Of a stretch of DNA of 64,000 nt, positions 36,383-46,599 are shown piece by piece. Both the position numbers and the translations under genes were made by a program. The stretch is taken from NCBI RefSeq assembly GCF_020229735.1, contig NZ_CP083455.1:1577001-1641000 (forward strand), written 5' to 3'. Each line of letters starts with the position of its first letter. The stretch's first letter is position 1. Under the pieces are notes generated by a model. It was not told the origin of the DNA, did not search any database, and was given only the letters and a program-made list of their open reading frames with translations. The stretch comes from Deinococcus taeanensis (GTDB lineage Bacteria > Deinococcota > Deinococci > Deinococcales > Deinococcaceae).

Positions 36383-38326
36383 ATGCCAGTTTCCGTGTTG
36401 CCTGCCCGCCCTGCGTCCCTTCGCCTGCTTCTGCTGGGCGGCCTGCTGCTGCTCGCCGCTCCGGCCGCCGCGCAGACCGGCGGCACGCTGCCGCTGGTGT
36501 CGGTGGGGGACCGCTGGCCGCAGACGCAGGAAACGTACGTGATTCGCGTCTCCGCGCAGGACGCGGGCAAGCCGCTGGGGCTGGAGGTGTTCTCGCCGAC
36601 GTTCAACCTCGCCGATTACGTGGATGGCCGGCGGGCCGACGGGTACTTCGGGGATGAACTGTACGCCAAGAACGAACCGTTCGAGACGACGTTCACCCTC
36701 ACCGGCCCGGGCGGCCCGGTCGCGGAGCGCCGCTACGGCCTGAACCGCGAGCACACCTGGGAGGGCCTGTTCAGCGGCGGTCTGGCCGCCGGGACGTACA
36801 CCCTGAAGGTCACCAGCAAAGGAAACGGCAAGAACGCGTTCGCGCTGCGGGTCGCGCCGCCCTTCTCGCTGGAGACGAGTGACTTCAGCGTGAACGCCCG
36901 CGCCTCGGACGAGGGACCGCTCCTCGCCGCCCGGGTGACCGTCCCGGCGGACTGGACCGGCAAGACACTCGGCCTCCTGAACTACGACGTGGACGGCCCG
37001 CAGGAGGCGGAACTGTGGGCGGTCCTGCCGGGCGGGCAGCGCGTGAACCTCACGCCCAGTGACAACGGCAAGACCGCCGCCGACACCTTCCGGATCACGC
37101 CGGAGATGGTGGGCGAGTGGCAGCTGTTCATCCGGGTTCTGGGCACCACGCGGCAGTACAGCAACGCCATCCGCTTCTCGTTCCGCGTGAATGACCAGCC
37201 GGTCACGGGGCGCGTGGGGGGCTTCGCGCCGCCTGAAGGGGCAAAACTCGCCAACCAGCTGCTCGTGGACGTCGTGGACCCGCAGGGCCGTCCGGTGCCG
37301 GGCGCGTCGTACGCGCTGGTGGGTGACTCGGTGGTGCGCCCGCAGTTGCCGGCCGGGTACGTGCCGGTCAGCAGCGCACTCATTCAGGGCACGGGGAACG
37401 TCGTCTCCGCCACCGAGGTGCGCTACCAGCCGGGCTTCACGAAGGTCCGGTTCGTGGCACGTCCGCCCGAGGGGCAGCTTCTGGTAGACGCCGTGGCCGT
37501 GTACGGCGGGCAGCGTATTCCCCTGACCGGGGTGCCGTTCCAGGTGGCCGGCCGGTCCCTGAACACGCCGGCCACGGTGCCCCTCACCCCCGGGGAGTAC
37601 CCGGTGACGCCGTCGGCCGTTCCGGGCAGCACGGTCGCGGCGCCGCTGCCGGGCCGCGTGCCGGACGGCGGGTCGGGCCGCGTGACCATCGAGTACCGCG
37701 TGCAGAGCGAAGTGAGCCTGCTGACGGCGCCGGACGTGCTGAACATGTGTGACGTGACCCTGCTGACCGCCCAGGCGAAAACGGACTTCCCTTACCGCCT
37801 GCCGGGTCGCCTGAGCCTGAACCTTCCGAGCGGCTGGACCACCGACTACCCGCTGGAGTTGCCGGGGGAGTTCGGGCAGGGGCAGGTGCTGCGCCTGAAG
37901 GTGCCGGTGCGGGTGTGCCGCACCGACACGGCCGAAGCGGTCCTGGACCCGACCGGGCTGCGCACGACCGGGCAGGCGCGCGTGCGCAACCCTGGCGGCG
38001 CCAACGTGACCCGCACGGTGCAGGGCGGCGCGCGCGCCAGCCTGAACAAGACTGTGGACGCTGGCGTGCAGGGGTTCGTGGTCACCCTGGTGCTGACGGT
38101 GGACAGCACGCTGGAAAACGTCCGCCTGACCGACCCGCTTCCGGCGGGCAGCACGCGCGGACCGCTGCAGGTGCAGGGGCCCAGCCTGGCGAACGTCACG
38201 CCGCGGGTGGAAGGAGACAGTATCGTGCTTTCTCGCGTGATTCCCGGCACGTACACCTTGACGTACACGCTGCAGACGGACCAGCCGGCCGACCGCGTCG
38301 TGACCGCGCCGGACCTGGGCTGGTGA
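36383..38326 (+). CDS. Large secreted cell-surface protein with DUF11-like C-terminus
   Basis: A 647-residue exported protein with signal [19 protein letters not shown] and no lipobox. Residues ~30-180 contain two or three beta-sandwich modules of the pre-peptidase C-terminal/subtilase-associated kind ([43 protein letters not shown]), then more Ig-like modules. The last ~130 residues include [18 protein letters not shown] and [14 protein letters not shown], the wording of DUF11 surface repeats. No catalytic motif or sortase/SLH anchor is seen. It would be secreted or outer-layer associated. Divergent from alr; followed by a small lipoprotein. Confidence 0.75.
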   Translation: MPVSVLPARPASLRLLLLGGLLLLAAPAAAQTGGTLPLVSVGDRWPQTQETYVIRVSAQDAGKPLGLEVFSPTFNLADYVDGRRADGYFGDELYAKNEPFETTFTLTGPGGPVAERRYGLNREHTWEGLFSGGLAAGTYTLKVTSKGNGKNAFALRVAPPFSLETSDFSVNARASDEGPLLAARVTVPADWTGKTLGLLNYDVDGPQEAELWAVLPGGQRVNLTPSDNGKTAADTFRITPEMVGEWQLFIRVLGTTRQYSNAIRFSFRVNDQPVTGRVGGFAPPEGAKLANQLLVDVVDPQGRPVPGASYALVGDSVVRPQLPAGYVPVSSALIQGTGNVVSATEVRYQPGFTKVRFVARPPEGQLLVDAVAVYGGQRIPLTGVPFQVAGRSLNTPATVPLTPGEYPVTPSAVPGSTVAAPLPGRVPDGGSGRVTIEYRVQSEVSLLTAPDVLNMCDVTLLTAQAKTDFPYRLPGRLSLNLPSGWTTDYPLELPGEFGQGQVLRLKVPVRVCRTDTAEAVLDPTGLRTTGQARVRNPGGANVTRTVQGGARASLNKTVDAGVQGFVVTLVLTVDSTLENVRLTDPLPAGSTRGPLQVQGPSLANVTPRVEGDSIVLSRVIPGTYTLTYTLQTDQPADRVVTAPDLGW

Positions 38327-38388
38327 GCGGCGTGGCCCGCCAGATGAGGGTGGGGTCCGGCGTTCATGTGTCCCATGCAGCCGTCCGG

Positions 38389-38394
38389 TACCCT
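38389..38394 (+). promoter_or_regulatory. -10 box of lipoprotein gene (TACCCT)
   Basis: TACCCT ends six bases before the ATG at 38401. Confidence 0.55.
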
Positions 38395-38400
38395 GGGGGC

Positions 38401-38817
38401 ATGAAACGGGTCCTGTGCTTGCTGCCTCTGCTCGCGGCGTGCGGCGTGCAGGCGCCGCCGGCGCCGCTGGTGGGGGACCTGCTGAGTGCCCCGACCGCGC
38501 TGAACGTGCGCGGGCAGGTGGTGACCCTGGACACGACCTCAGCGGCGGGCACCGGGGGGTTCGGGGTGAAGGTTCGCCTGAACGCCGCGCGTGAGCCGCT
38601 GCCGGCCCTTCGCCTGGACGGCGTGTTCGTGGTGAGTGGGGGCGGGCTGTGGAAGTCGCCGCTGGCGGCGCAGGGTGCCGAGGGAAGTGCGTGGGGCCGC
38701 GGCGCGCCGGGGGTGCAGCCAGGGGAGCCGGTGCAGGTGGTGGTCCGCCTGCGGGACGTGCAGGGCCGCGTCCTGTGGCTGCGGGACGATGAAAGCCGCG
38801 TCGGAACCGCGCCCTAA
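38401..38817 (+). CDS. Small lipoprotein of unknown function
   Basis: A 138-residue lipoprotein: MKRVLCLLPLLAAC gives the lipidated Cys14. The mature part is a single small beta-rich domain (TLDTTSAAGTGGFGVKVRL, PVQVVVRLRDVQGRVLWLRDDE). No family recognised. The TACCCT box six bases upstream makes it an independent leaderless gene rather than part of an operon with the large secreted protein. Confidence 0.72.
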   Translation: MKRVLCLLPLLAACGVQAPPAPLVGDLLSAPTALNVRGQVVTLDTTSAAGTGGFGVKVRLNAAREPLPALRLDGVFVVSGGGLWKSPLAAQGAEGSAWGRGAPGVQPGEPVQVVVRLRDVQGRVLWLRDDESRVGTAP

Positions 38818-38830
38818 AAAACGGAACGGA

Positions 38831-38871
38831 CAGCGGCAGGGCCGGGTTGAAGGAATCCGGCCCTGCCGCTG
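38831..38871. terminator. Bidirectional hairpin terminator
   Basis: Fifteen-bp stem CAGCGGCAGGGCCGG (38831-38845) with its complement at 38857-38871; an A-run on the left serves as U-tract for the minus-strand ABC transcript. Confidence 0.7.
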
Positions 38872-38906
38872 CGCTGCCCTGCTCTGGGCTGGCGCTCGTG
38901 TCAGGG

Positions 38907-39584
38907 TCAGCTGGGGGTTACCACACCATCTTTCACGTTCAGGTGATGGTCGGCCTGCGCCGCCACGTCGCGGTCGTGGGTGATCAGGATCACGGTGCGT
39001 CCCTCGTCAGCGGCGCCGCGCAGCAGCGCCAGCACGCGTTCCCCAGTGCGGGTGTCGAGGTTCCCGGTGGGTTCGTCGGCCAGGAGGATCGCGGGGTTTC
39101 CGGCCAGGGCGCGCGCAATGGCGACCCGCTGCGCTTCCCCTCCGGACAGCTGACCGGGCAGGTGCGTCGCGCGGCGGTCCAGACCCACCAGGGCCAGCAG
39201 TTCCTGCGCGCGGCCCTGCCGCTCACGCAGGGAACGCCCGGCGAGTGAGAGGGGAAACTCCACGTTCTCCTGCGCGCTGAGGATGTTCACGAGGTTGTGG
39301 TTCTGGAATACGAAGCCGTAGCGGGCCAGCCGCAGGTCGGCGCGCTGCGTTTCACTCAGTGCGGTCAGGTTGGTGGTTCCGACCTGCACGTGCCCGGTGG
39401 TGGGTGTATCGAAGCCGGCCAGGAGGTTCAGCAGGGTACTTTTGCCGCTGCCGGAGGGTCCCACGACCGCGGTCAGGCCTGGGGGGAAGGTATGGGTGAA
39501 AGGAGCGAGGGCCTGCACCTGCCCGTCGCCGCTGGGGTACACGCGGGACAGGCTGTGCACGCTGAGGGTCGGTGCGGCGCTCAC
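38907..39584 (-). CDS. ABC transporter ATP-binding protein (MacB/LolD type)
   Basis: A 225-residue ATPase. Walker [18 protein letters not shown] (~39-55), the signature [15 protein letters not shown], Walker [14 protein letters not shown] and the H-loop ITHDRDV are all intact. This subfamily partners with FtsX-like permeases that transmit mechanical force or export lipoproteins, macrolides or peptides. GTG start only one base after the permease stop, so it is tightly coupled to it. Confidence 0.9.
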   Translation of the reverse strand: MSAAPTLSVHSLSRVYPSGDGQVQALAPFTHTFPPGLTAVVGPSGSGKSTLLNLLAGFDTPTTGHVQVGTTNLTALSETQRADLRLARYGFVFQNHNLVNILSAQENVEFPLSLAGRSLRERQGRAQELLALVGLDRRATHLPGQLSGGEAQRVAIARALAGNPAILLADEPTGNLDTRTGERVLALLRGAADEGRTVILITHDRDVAAQADHHLNVKDGVVTPS

Positions 39585-39585
39585 G

Positions 39586-40746
39586 TCAGATCCTTCCCAG
39601 CGCGTCGGTGATGCTGATCCGCCCGGCGTTCCGGGCGGGAAGCAGGCCGGACAGCAGGCCCAGCAGGAAACTGATGCCCAGGGCCAGCAGGGTCAGGCGC
39701 GGCGTGAGGGCCGCCGCGTCGATTCCGGCGAGGTTCTGGGTGTACACGTTCACGACCACGATGCCCAGCAGCCCCAGCAGCACGCCGCCCACGCCGCCCA
39801 CCAGGGAAAGCAGCAGCGACTCGGTGAGCACCAGGGCGCGTACGAAGGCCGGCCGGGCGCCGATGGCCCGCAGGGTGCCGAACTCGCGGGTGCGTTCGAA
39901 GACGCCCATCATCACGGTGTTCGCCACGGCCAGGCCGCCCACGATCAGGGCGATCAGAGAGATGCCGAACCGCACCGCGTCGCTGATCCGCAGGGCCCGC
40001 TCAATGAAACTCAGAAAGTCCGACTGCGTGGCCGCCTCCAGGTTCAGGCGCTCGCTGATGCGGGTGGCGGCGGCGCGGGCCTCGCGCGGATTCTGTAGTT
40101 TCACGGCGACCAGGGACACGCGGTCCTCGGCGCCCTCACTGCGCTGCAGGGTGGACAGCGGCACGAAGATGAAGTTGTCCACCAGCCCGGACTCGGGGGC
40201 CAGCACGCCCACCACGTTCACGCGGCTGCGGCGGTTCAGGTTCAGGCGGCTGCCGATCTTCAGCTTCAGGTTCTGCGCGGCTTTGGCGCCGACCACCACG
40301 CCGCCCGTCTGCTCGTCGGTACCCTGCAGGGCGCGGCCCTGCGTGACCGTGACATTCGGGAACACCGCGCCGATGCCCTCCGCGGCGGGCAGGCCGTACA
40401 GCACGACACTCTGGGTGGGGTCCAGGCCGCCGCGCACGGCCATCACGACCGGCGTGACCGACTCGATGCCCAGGTCCGGCGCGAGTTTCTGCAGGTCAGC
40501 GACCGTGCTCTGCGGCAGGTTGGGGTGCATGGCCATGCCCTGTGACAGCGGCGTGAGGCTCACCTGGATGTCCGGGCCGATGCCGCCCAGCTCGCTGGTG
40601 AACACCTTGCGGATCCCCTCGCCCAGGGACAGGAAGATCACCATGCTGGCCACCGCCACGGTAATGCCCAGCGCGGTCAGGAGGGTGCGCACCCGCCGGC
40701 GGGTCAGGCCGCGCCAGGCGAGTCGCCACAGGTCGGTAAAGGTCAT
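39586..40746 (-). CDS. ABC transporter permease, MacB/FtsX family
   Basis: A 386-residue protein with one N-terminal helix ([21 protein letters not shown]), a large extracytoplasmic MacB-PCD-like domain (~50-245) and three C-terminal helices, the FtsX topology. First gene of a two-gene operon with its ATPase. The cargo is not indicated by neighbours; no periplasmic adaptor (MacA) is present. The ATG at 40746 is chosen because TAGCCT lies seven bases upstream and the family begins there. Confidence 0.88.
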   Translation of the reverse strand: MTFTDLWRLAWRGLTRRRVRTLLTALGITVAVASMVIFLSLGEGIRKVFTSELGGIGPDIQVSLTPLSQGMAMHPNLPQSTVADLQKLAPDLGIESVTPVVMAVRGGLDPTQSVVLYGLPAAEGIGAVFPNVTVTQGRALQGTDEQTGGVVVGAKAAQNLKLKIGSRLNLNRRSRVNVVGVLAPESGLVDNFIFVPLSTLQRSEGAEDRVSLVAVKLQNPREARAAATRISERLNLEAATQSDFLSFIERALRISDAVRFGISLIALIVGGLAVANTVMMGVFERTREFGTLRAIGARPAFVRALVLTESLLLSLVGGVGGVLLGLLGIVVVNVYTQNLAGIDAAALTPRLTLLALGISFLLGLLSGLLPARNAGRISITDALGRI

Positions 40747-40753
40747 GCCGCCC

Positions 40754-40759
40754 AGGCTA
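40754..40759 (-). promoter_or_regulatory. -10 box of ABC permease operon (TAGCCT)
   Basis: TAGCCT on the minus strand, seven bases before the ATG at 40746. Confidence 0.5.
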
Positions 40760-40846
40760 CGCCGCGCACGCCGGGACAGGTGGCATGAACGGCAACAGTG
40801 CCGTTGCGACCCATGAAACACCCAGCGGTCCCTCACGCTGGGCGCT

Positions 40847-40852
40847 TAGGGT
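40847..40852 (+). promoter_or_regulatory. -10 box of DUF4127 gene (TAGGGT)
   Basis: TAGGGT ends seven bases before the ATG at 40860. Confidence 0.5.
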
Positions 40853-40859
40853 GCGGGAG

Positions 40860-42122
40860 ATGCGTGCTCCTGCTCTTGTCGCTGCGCTGCTTGCCGCCCA
40901 GGCGGGCGCGCAGACGTTATTGCCCCTAGATTCCCGCCCGGCCACGCGGGTGCTGCCGGCCCTGATCGGCGCCCTGCGTGGCGCAGCGCCCGCCGTGCCG
41001 GACGCCGCGCTGCTGGGCACGGCCACGCAGGGCGCCGACCCGCAGGCCCTCAGCGCGTGGCTGGCGGCCCAGCCGCGCCAGGGACCACTGATCGCGGCCC
41101 TGGACGCCCTGGCTTACGGCGGCCTGGTGCAGTCGCGGACCAGTGCGCTGAGCGCCGAGCAGGCCCTGGCGCGGCTGGAACCTGTGCGCACCTGGACCGA
41201 ACGGACCGGTCAGCCGGTGTACGCGTTCATCACGCTGCCGCGGGAGCCTGACGCGACGAACCGCGCCCGGAACCTCGCCGTGGTGCGCGCCGTGACCGGC
41301 TGGGCGCGCGAAGGCCGCCTGAAGGAGCTGCACGTCACGTGGGACGACGCCCTGAGCGGCAGTCCCGCGCCGCAGGAGGGCGAGGCGCTGGCCCGGGAGG
41401 CCCCCGCGAACGTCCGGGTGTACCCCGGCGCGGACGAGGTGCTGTCCATGCTGACCGCCCGCGCGCTGGCACCCGAGGCGGCCACGGTCCGCATCGAGTA
41501 CAGCGACGCCCAGGCCGCAGCGCAGGTGATGAGGTATGAAGGCATTCCCCTGACGCGCAGCGCCCTGAATCACGCCGAGGGCAGCGGCTTCCAGGTCCTG
41601 CCGGACGGCCGGGCGGACCTGACGCTGTACGTGTTCAGCGGCGGTGACCCGCGCCGCGCCGCCCTGCGGGTCAGTGCGCTGCTGCGCCAGGGACCGGTGG
41701 CGGTGGCAGACGTGGAGCAGGTGAACCTGGGAAACACGCGCTTCTGGTCGGACCTGCGCACGCTGCGGCAGCACGCGAATCTGCGCGCCCTGGCCGCGTG
41801 GGGAACGCCGGGCAACAACCTCGGCACGGCGCTGGCCCACGCGAAGCTCAGCCTGCGCGGCGCTGACCCGCAGCGGCAGGACGCCCTGCTGGCGCGAGAA
41901 TTCGCCAACGACGTGATCTACAGCGGTGAGGTCCGCGCGCAGCTGCGGCGGCAGGTGCCGGAAGTGGAACTGAACACCCCGCGCGGGCAGGCAGCGCTGC
42001 TTCAGATAGCGCAGGGTTTTTTTCCCCTGCGCCTGGGCGAACACTACACGCTGGGTGGCGCGGCGCTTCCCTGGGGCCGGTCCTTCGAGTGGGATTTCAC
42101 GCTGCAATCAGCGCAGCCCTGA
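40860..42122 (+). CDS. DUF4127 family protein, secreted
   Basis: A 420-residue protein with a short signal ([18 protein letters not shown]) followed by the DUF4127 pattern: [11 protein letters not shown] at the mature start, [33 protein letters not shown], and [17 protein letters not shown] near the middle. The family is widespread but of unproven function; the strictly conserved Asp, Arg and Asn patches suggest an enzyme. The ATG at 40860 is chosen over an upstream in-frame ATG at 40785 because the signal peptide begins here and TAGGGT lies seven bases before it. Divergent from the ABC operon. Confidence 0.8.
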   Translation: MRAPALVAALLAAQAGAQTLLPLDSRPATRVLPALIGALRGAAPAVPDAALLGTATQGADPQALSAWLAAQPRQGPLIAALDALAYGGLVQSRTSALSAEQALARLEPVRTWTERTGQPVYAFITLPREPDATNRARNLAVVRAVTGWAREGRLKELHVTWDDALSGSPAPQEGEALAREAPANVRVYPGADEVLSMLTARALAPEAATVRIEYSDAQAAAQVMRYEGIPLTRSALNHAEGSGFQVLPDGRADLTLYVFSGGDPRRAALRVSALLRQGPVAVADVEQVNLGNTRFWSDLRTLRQHANLRALAAWGTPGNNLGTALAHAKLSLRGADPQRQDALLAREFANDVIYSGEVRAQLRRQVPEVELNTPRGQAALLQIAQGFFPLRLGEHYTLGGAALPWGRSFEWDFTLQSAQP

Positions 42123-42197
42123 ACCAGGGGCAGCAGGTCCGGGCAAAGGGGCCACGCGCCGGGGAACAGGCACGCCTTGTCTGCCTCCTGCGGACGG

Positions 42198-43075
<878 letters not shown>

Positions 43076-43079
<4 letters not shown>

Positions 43080-43816
43080 TGGCGCTCCAGGCGCCGCCAG
43101 ACGGCGGCAGTGGCAGCGACGGTCAGCAGCAGACCTGTGATGCCCAGGCCGATCAGGGTGAGGCTGACCCAGTCGCGGGTGCGGCCCACCGCTGCCAGCG
43201 TGCCGTTCGTGTACGCCTGCATGTCGCCGGGCGCGGCGAGCACGTCCACCGGGGTGGGGGCGGCCTCACGGCCGGCCTGCAGCGCGGTGGGCGCGGGGGT
43301 GGTGGCGGGCCTCAGCACACCGTCTGGCGAGAGCGGCGTGTACACGCTGTTCGTGACCCAGTACCCGTACTGTCCGGCGGGCACGGCGGCGTCCACAATG
43401 AGGCTGCTGCCCGCGACCTGCACGGTGGGCGCCGCGAGCGCCGTCTCGCGTCCCTGGGTGTCCACCTGCGTCAGGGTGGACCCGCCAGGACTGACCCGCA
43501 GGTGGTACTGCCACCCGCCCTGGCCGCGCACGCGCAGGCCGGTGTTGGCTAGCACCTGCTGACCGCCCAGGGCGCCTTTCACGAAGATGTCGGTCACGCC
43601 GGCACTGAAGCCCGCCGGGCCGTTCCAGGGGTTTCCCATCTGGCCGTACGTGATGGTCAGACGCATCCCGTGGCCCTGCGGACGGGCCTCGAGGGCGCGC
43701 AGATCGAGCATTTCGGCGCTCAGGGCGGGCCGGACGGGCAGGATGTACCCGCCGTCCCCGCGGGCGTCCCCGGCCGGGTCGGTCATGGTGATTACGGAGG
43801 CAAGCAGGGCCAGCAC
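43076..43816 (-). CDS. Secreted protein with glucodextranase C-terminal-like domain, membrane anchored
   Basis: A 246-residue protein. After a short N-terminal hydrophobic segment it reads [38 protein letters not shown] and [20 protein letters not shown], the pattern of the glucodextranase C-terminal (DOMON-like, carbohydrate-binding) domain. A C-terminal helix ([22 protein letters not shown]) followed by RRLERQ anchors it to the membrane. No hydrolase domain is attached, so it may be a sugar-binding or sensing module. GTG start with TATACT seven bases upstream. Coupled to the EamA transporter downstream. Confidence 0.78.
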
Positions 43817-43823
43817 GCGCGTC

Positions 43824-43829
43824 AGTATA
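43824..43829 (-). promoter_or_regulatory. -10 box of glucodextranase C-domain gene (TATACT)
   Basis: TATACT on the minus strand, seven bases before the GTG at 43816, lying in the 21-base gap after proB. Confidence 0.6.
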
Positions 43830-43837
43830 GGCGGCGC

Positions 43838-44929
43838 CTAGAGGCGCACGAGGTCGTCGCGGTGCACGGCTTCCGGACCGTACGTGTACCCCAGCAGGCC
43901 TTCAATGGCGCGGGAATGCTGGCCGCGCACGCGCAGCAGGTCCTCAGATGCGTAGCGCGTCAGGCCGCGCGCGAGTTCCTGCCCGTCGGGGCCGAGGATG
44001 CGGATGGTGTGCCCCCGACCGAAACGGCCGCTGACGGCCGTGATGCCGGCGGGCAGCAGACTCGCGCCGCGGTCCTGCACGGCGCGCGCGGCGCCCGCGT
44101 CGAGTTGCACGCTGCCCGCGGCGATCTCTGCCAGAATCCAGCGTTTGCGGGCTTCCAGGCGGGAGCCGGCAGCAAGAAAGCGGGTGCCGATCGCCTCGCC
44201 GGACAGCAGGCGGGGCAGCACGTCGCGTTCATCACCGGGCGCGATGACGACCGGCGTGCCGGCCCGCGTGGCAATTTCGGCCGCCTGGATCTTGGTCTGC
44301 ATGCCGCCGGTGCCGCGGTGAGAACCGGCCCCCCCGGCGCGCGCCCAGACCTCGGGGGTCACGCGCTCCACGACGGGAATCAGGGTGGCGTCGGGATCAC
44401 TGCGGGGGTCACTGGTGTACAGGCCGGGGGCGTCCGTCAGGATGACCAGAAGATCGGCCTCCACGAGATTCGCCACGAACGCGGAGAGGGTGTCGTTGTC
44501 CCCCACTTTCAGCTGTTCCAGCGCCACGGCGTCGTTCTCATTGATGATCGGCATCACACCACGCGTCAGGCAGGCTTCCAGGGTCGTGCGGGCATTGAGG
44601 TACCGGGTACGGTCCCGGAAATCGTCGGCGGTGAGAAGCACCTGCGCGACCGGCAGGCCGTACAGGTCGGCCAGCTGCGCGTACGTGTGCATCAGGCGGC
44701 CCTGGCCCACGGCGGCCAGCAGCTGCTTTTCGGCCAGCGTGCGGTCGCGGGGCGGGAAGTTCAGGGCTTCCCAGCCAGCGAGCACAGCGCCGCTGGTAAC
44801 CAGCACCGCCTGGTGCCCGGCCTCGCGCACGGCGGCCAGGGTGCGGATCAGGTCCACCATGCGGGGGCGGTGCAGGCGGTCGGTGCCTGCCGTGAGGACG
44901 CTGGTGCCGAGTTTCAGGACGACGCGCAT
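43838..44929 (-). CDS. proB: Glutamate 5-kinase
   Basis: A 363-residue enzyme for the first step of proline synthesis. The amino-acid-kinase domain (~1-255) shows VVLKLGTSVLT, LVTSGAVLAG, PIINENDAVAL and DNDTLSAFVANLVEADLLVILTD; a C-terminal PUA domain (~275-355) follows. The GTGGMQTKIQAAEIA block is the usual substrate loop. Proline feedback inhibition acts on the kinase domain in the family. Start supported by TATGCT nine bases upstream. No proA is adjacent. Confidence 0.95.
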   Translation of the reverse strand: MRVVLKLGTSVLTAGTDRLHRPRMVDLIRTLAAVREAGHQAVLVTSGAVLAGWEALNFPPRDRTLAEKQLLAAVGQGRLMHTYAQLADLYGLPVAQVLLTADDFRDRTRYLNARTTLEACLTRGVMPIINENDAVALEQLKVGDNDTLSAFVANLVEADLLVILTDAPGLYTSDPRSDPDATLIPVVERVTPEVWARAGGAGSHRGTGGMQTKIQAAEIATRAGTPVVIAPGDERDVLPRLLSGEAIGTRFLAAGSRLEARKRWILAEIAAGSVQLDAGAARAVQDRGASLLPAGITAVSGRFGRGHTIRILGPDGQELARGLTRYASEDLLRVRGQHSRAIEGLLGYTYGPEAVHRDDLVRL

Positions 44930-44938
44930 ACCCGGTGC

Positions 44939-44944
44939 AGCATA
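44939..44944 (-). promoter_or_regulatory. -10 box of proB (TATGCT)
   Basis: TATGCT on the minus strand, nine bases before the ATG at 44929. Confidence 0.5.
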
Positions 44945-45029
44945 CGGGGCGCCTGCGTGCCGGGCGGGCGGGCTGTGCAGTTGGGCGTGAGTCAGGGTTC
45001 GGAGAGGCGCGGCGCGCTATGACTGTGGC

Positions 45030-45695
45030 GTGCGTTTCCTTTCTTCCCTGATCGCGCTGGGCCTGCCGCTGCTGGGGGTTGCCGCTGGCCAGCCGGTTCC
45101 CGCTCTGTCGCTGGGCCCGGTGCGGGGCGTGCAGCTGTTCATGGGAGCCTTCCAGCCGGGCGCGGCAGAGGGTTCGCTGCTGGCCTACGCGCGCCGCGAA
45201 GGTCTGGACTGGACGGCGACCCAGAATCTGTTTGCCGTGCAGGTCACGGATGACGGGAATCACTTCCTGGACTGGCGGGGTGTCGGGCCGGGCGCGGCGG
45301 GACCGGTGTTCACGGTGGTGCGCGCCGCGACCTACGTGCGTGAGGCGCAGGCGCTGCTGGTCCTGAACCGCGAGTGGTGCCAGGGCGGGCGGTGCGAGCA
45401 GCGCAGCACCTTCGCGTGGCTGTCGGGCGGCGCGCTGCGCGCCGTGCCGGAACCGGAAGTGATTCCCCTGATCCGCGACCAGGACTTCTTTGCGGGGCGC
45501 GTGCCGGCCTGCCTGCGTGGCGTGACGCTGGGCGTGCAGTACGTGCCGTCCCGGGTGGGGATCACGCTGGCCGCACTGCCGGTCGTGCCGGACACGGCCC
45601 GGCGGGCGTGCGAGGCCAGCGGCGTGAATCTCAGCGCAGTGACGCGGCCCCGGCTTCTGAACTGGACGGCCAGTGTGGGCAAGTTCCGCTGGTGA
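45030..45695 (+). CDS. Secreted protein of unknown function
   Basis: A 221-residue exported protein with signal FLSSLIALGLPLLGVAAG and no lipobox. Three cysteines in the mature part (EWCQGGRCEQR, PACLRG, ARRACEA) may form disulfides. No domain recognised. GTG start; a TATGAC sequence six bases before it may be a poor -10. Divergent from proB, convergent with tetR. Confidence 0.7.
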   Translation: MRFLSSLIALGLPLLGVAAGQPVPALSLGPVRGVQLFMGAFQPGAAEGSLLAYARREGLDWTATQNLFAVQVTDDGNHFLDWRGVGPGAAGPVFTVVRAATYVREAQALLVLNREWCQGGRCEQRSTFAWLSGGALRAVPEPEVIPLIRDQDFFAGRVPACLRGVTLGVQYVPSRVGITLAALPVVPDTARRACEASGVNLSAVTRPRLLNWTASVGKFRW

Positions 45696-45703
45696 GATCA
45701 ACA

Positions 45704-45740
45704 GGGCCGGGCGCACCACATCACGGTGCGCCCGGCTCTG
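45704..45740. terminator. Bidirectional hairpin terminator
   Basis: AGGGCCGGGCGCACC (45704-45718) pairs with GGTGCGCCCGGCTCT (45726-45740) with one mismatch, between the secreted protein gene and convergent tetR. Confidence 0.65.
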
Positions 45741-45750
45741 GCAGGGGTGA

Positions 45751-46413
45751 TTACACGGCGTTGGCGGTGCGGCGGTCCTGCGCGGCCAGCTGCTCCAGGA
45801 TGGCGCGCAGCGCCAGTTCAAACTCCGCGCGGTACTCGCCCGGGTCTTCCTGGCGGGGCTGACCGGAGAGGTCAGTGCCGGTCAGGGATTCCCGGAACTG
45901 CTGCCACCCGATCGCCAGGGCGTACAGGTGGCGCAGAAGGCGCAGGGTGGTGGGGGCGCTGTAGGGCATGTGCTGCACCAGGCGGCGCAGCTGCGTGTCG
46001 AGTTCACGGCGGAACTCCTGCGCCAGTTCGGGGCGCACGTTGCGTTCCAGCACGGTGCCGAGCAGCACCAGCAGGCGGCGCAGCGGGGTGAGGTGCTCGG
46101 CGGAGTCAAGCAGCACGTCGGTGAGCTGCTGCGGGGTGCGGGGCTTACGCTCAACGAGCAGGTCGGCCGTCCGGTTGATCCAGGCGTGCAGGTGCTCGCT
46201 GAGCAGCGCCAGGAACAGTTCTTCCTTGGTGTCGAAGTACAGGTAGAGCGTGCCCTTGGCCAGCTGGGCTTCCCGCGCCACCTGGTTCATGCTGAGCTCC
46301 GCGTAGGTCGTCGTGGTCCAGAGGCGTTCGGCCGCACGGAGGATGTCGTCGCGTCTCTGGTTCTTTTCTTCCGCACTTCGGGCGCGGGCAGGGCGGGTGA
46401 TTTCAGGGGGCAT
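45751..46413 (-). CDS. TetR family transcriptional regulator
   Basis: A 220-residue repressor. The N-terminal helix-turn-helix is clear: DDILRAAERLWTTTTYAELSMNQVAREAQLAKGTLYLYFDTKEELF, the TetR signature. The ligand-binding C-terminal half is not assignable. It is divergent from folD with 186 bases between, and two inverted repeats lie there (46448-46465 and 46496-46514), one near its own -35 and one in the folD promoter, so autoregulation and control of folD are possible. Confidence 0.87.
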   Translation of the reverse strand: MPPEITRPARARSAEEKNQRRDDILRAAERLWTTTTYAELSMNQVAREAQLAKGTLYLYFDTKEELFLALLSEHLHAWINRTADLLVERKPRTPQQLTDVLLDSAEHLTPLRRLLVLLGTVLERNVRPELAQEFRRELDTQLRRLVQHMPYSAPTTLRLLRHLYALAIGWQQFRESLTGTDLSGQPRQEDPGEYRAEFELALRAILEQLAAQDRRTANAV

Positions 46414-46421
46414 CAGTGTAG

Positions 46422-46427
46422 ACCATA
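46422..46427 (-). promoter_or_regulatory. -10 box of tetR (TATGGT)
   Basis: TATGGT on the minus strand, eight bases before the ATG at 46413. Confidence 0.5.
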
Positions 46428-46447
46428 GCGGCGTGTCCTGCAGGCCG

Positions 46448-46465
46448 CTGTGAAGCTCTTCACGG
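46448..46465. promoter_or_regulatory. Rex-like operator near the tetR promoter
   Basis: CTGTGAAGCTCTTCACGG matches the known Rex consensus TTGTGAAnnnnTTCACAA at 11 of 14 defined positions and contains a perfect GTGAAG-CTCTTCAC dyad. It overlaps the expected -35 of tetR and lies upstream of folD. A rex gene is present in this window. Confidence 0.45.
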
Positions 46466-46495
46466 TATCCTCCCCAGGGGGGTGAACGGCGGCAG

Positions 46496-46514
46496 TGTGT
46501 CCCGGCGGGACACA
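46496..46514. promoter_or_regulatory. Perfect inverted repeat in the folD promoter
   Basis: TGTGTCCC-GGC-GGGACACA is a perfect 8-3-8 dyad ending ten bases before the folD -10 box, in the -35 to -10 spacer: a typical repressor operator. The divergent TetR protein is the obvious candidate binder. Confidence 0.5.
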
Positions 46515-46523
46515 GGGTGCCGT

Positions 46524-46529
46524 TATGCT
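46524..46529 (+). promoter_or_regulatory. -10 box upstream of folD (TATGCT)
   Basis: TATGCT lies about 70 bases before the folD ATG, giving a ~64-base leader without an obvious Shine-Dalgarno near the start codon. Confidence 0.5.
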
Positions 46530-46599
46530 ATGCCCTGACCGCGCGGCCATTCCGGCTGCCCTGCCCTGGCCCTGACTCTGATTTCCCTCTGGACAACGC

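Noticed and set aside
46530..46599. Riboswitch in the 64-base folD leader
   Set aside because: The leader is short, pyrimidine-rich and lacks the conserved core of any riboswitch I know, including the tetrahydrofolate class.
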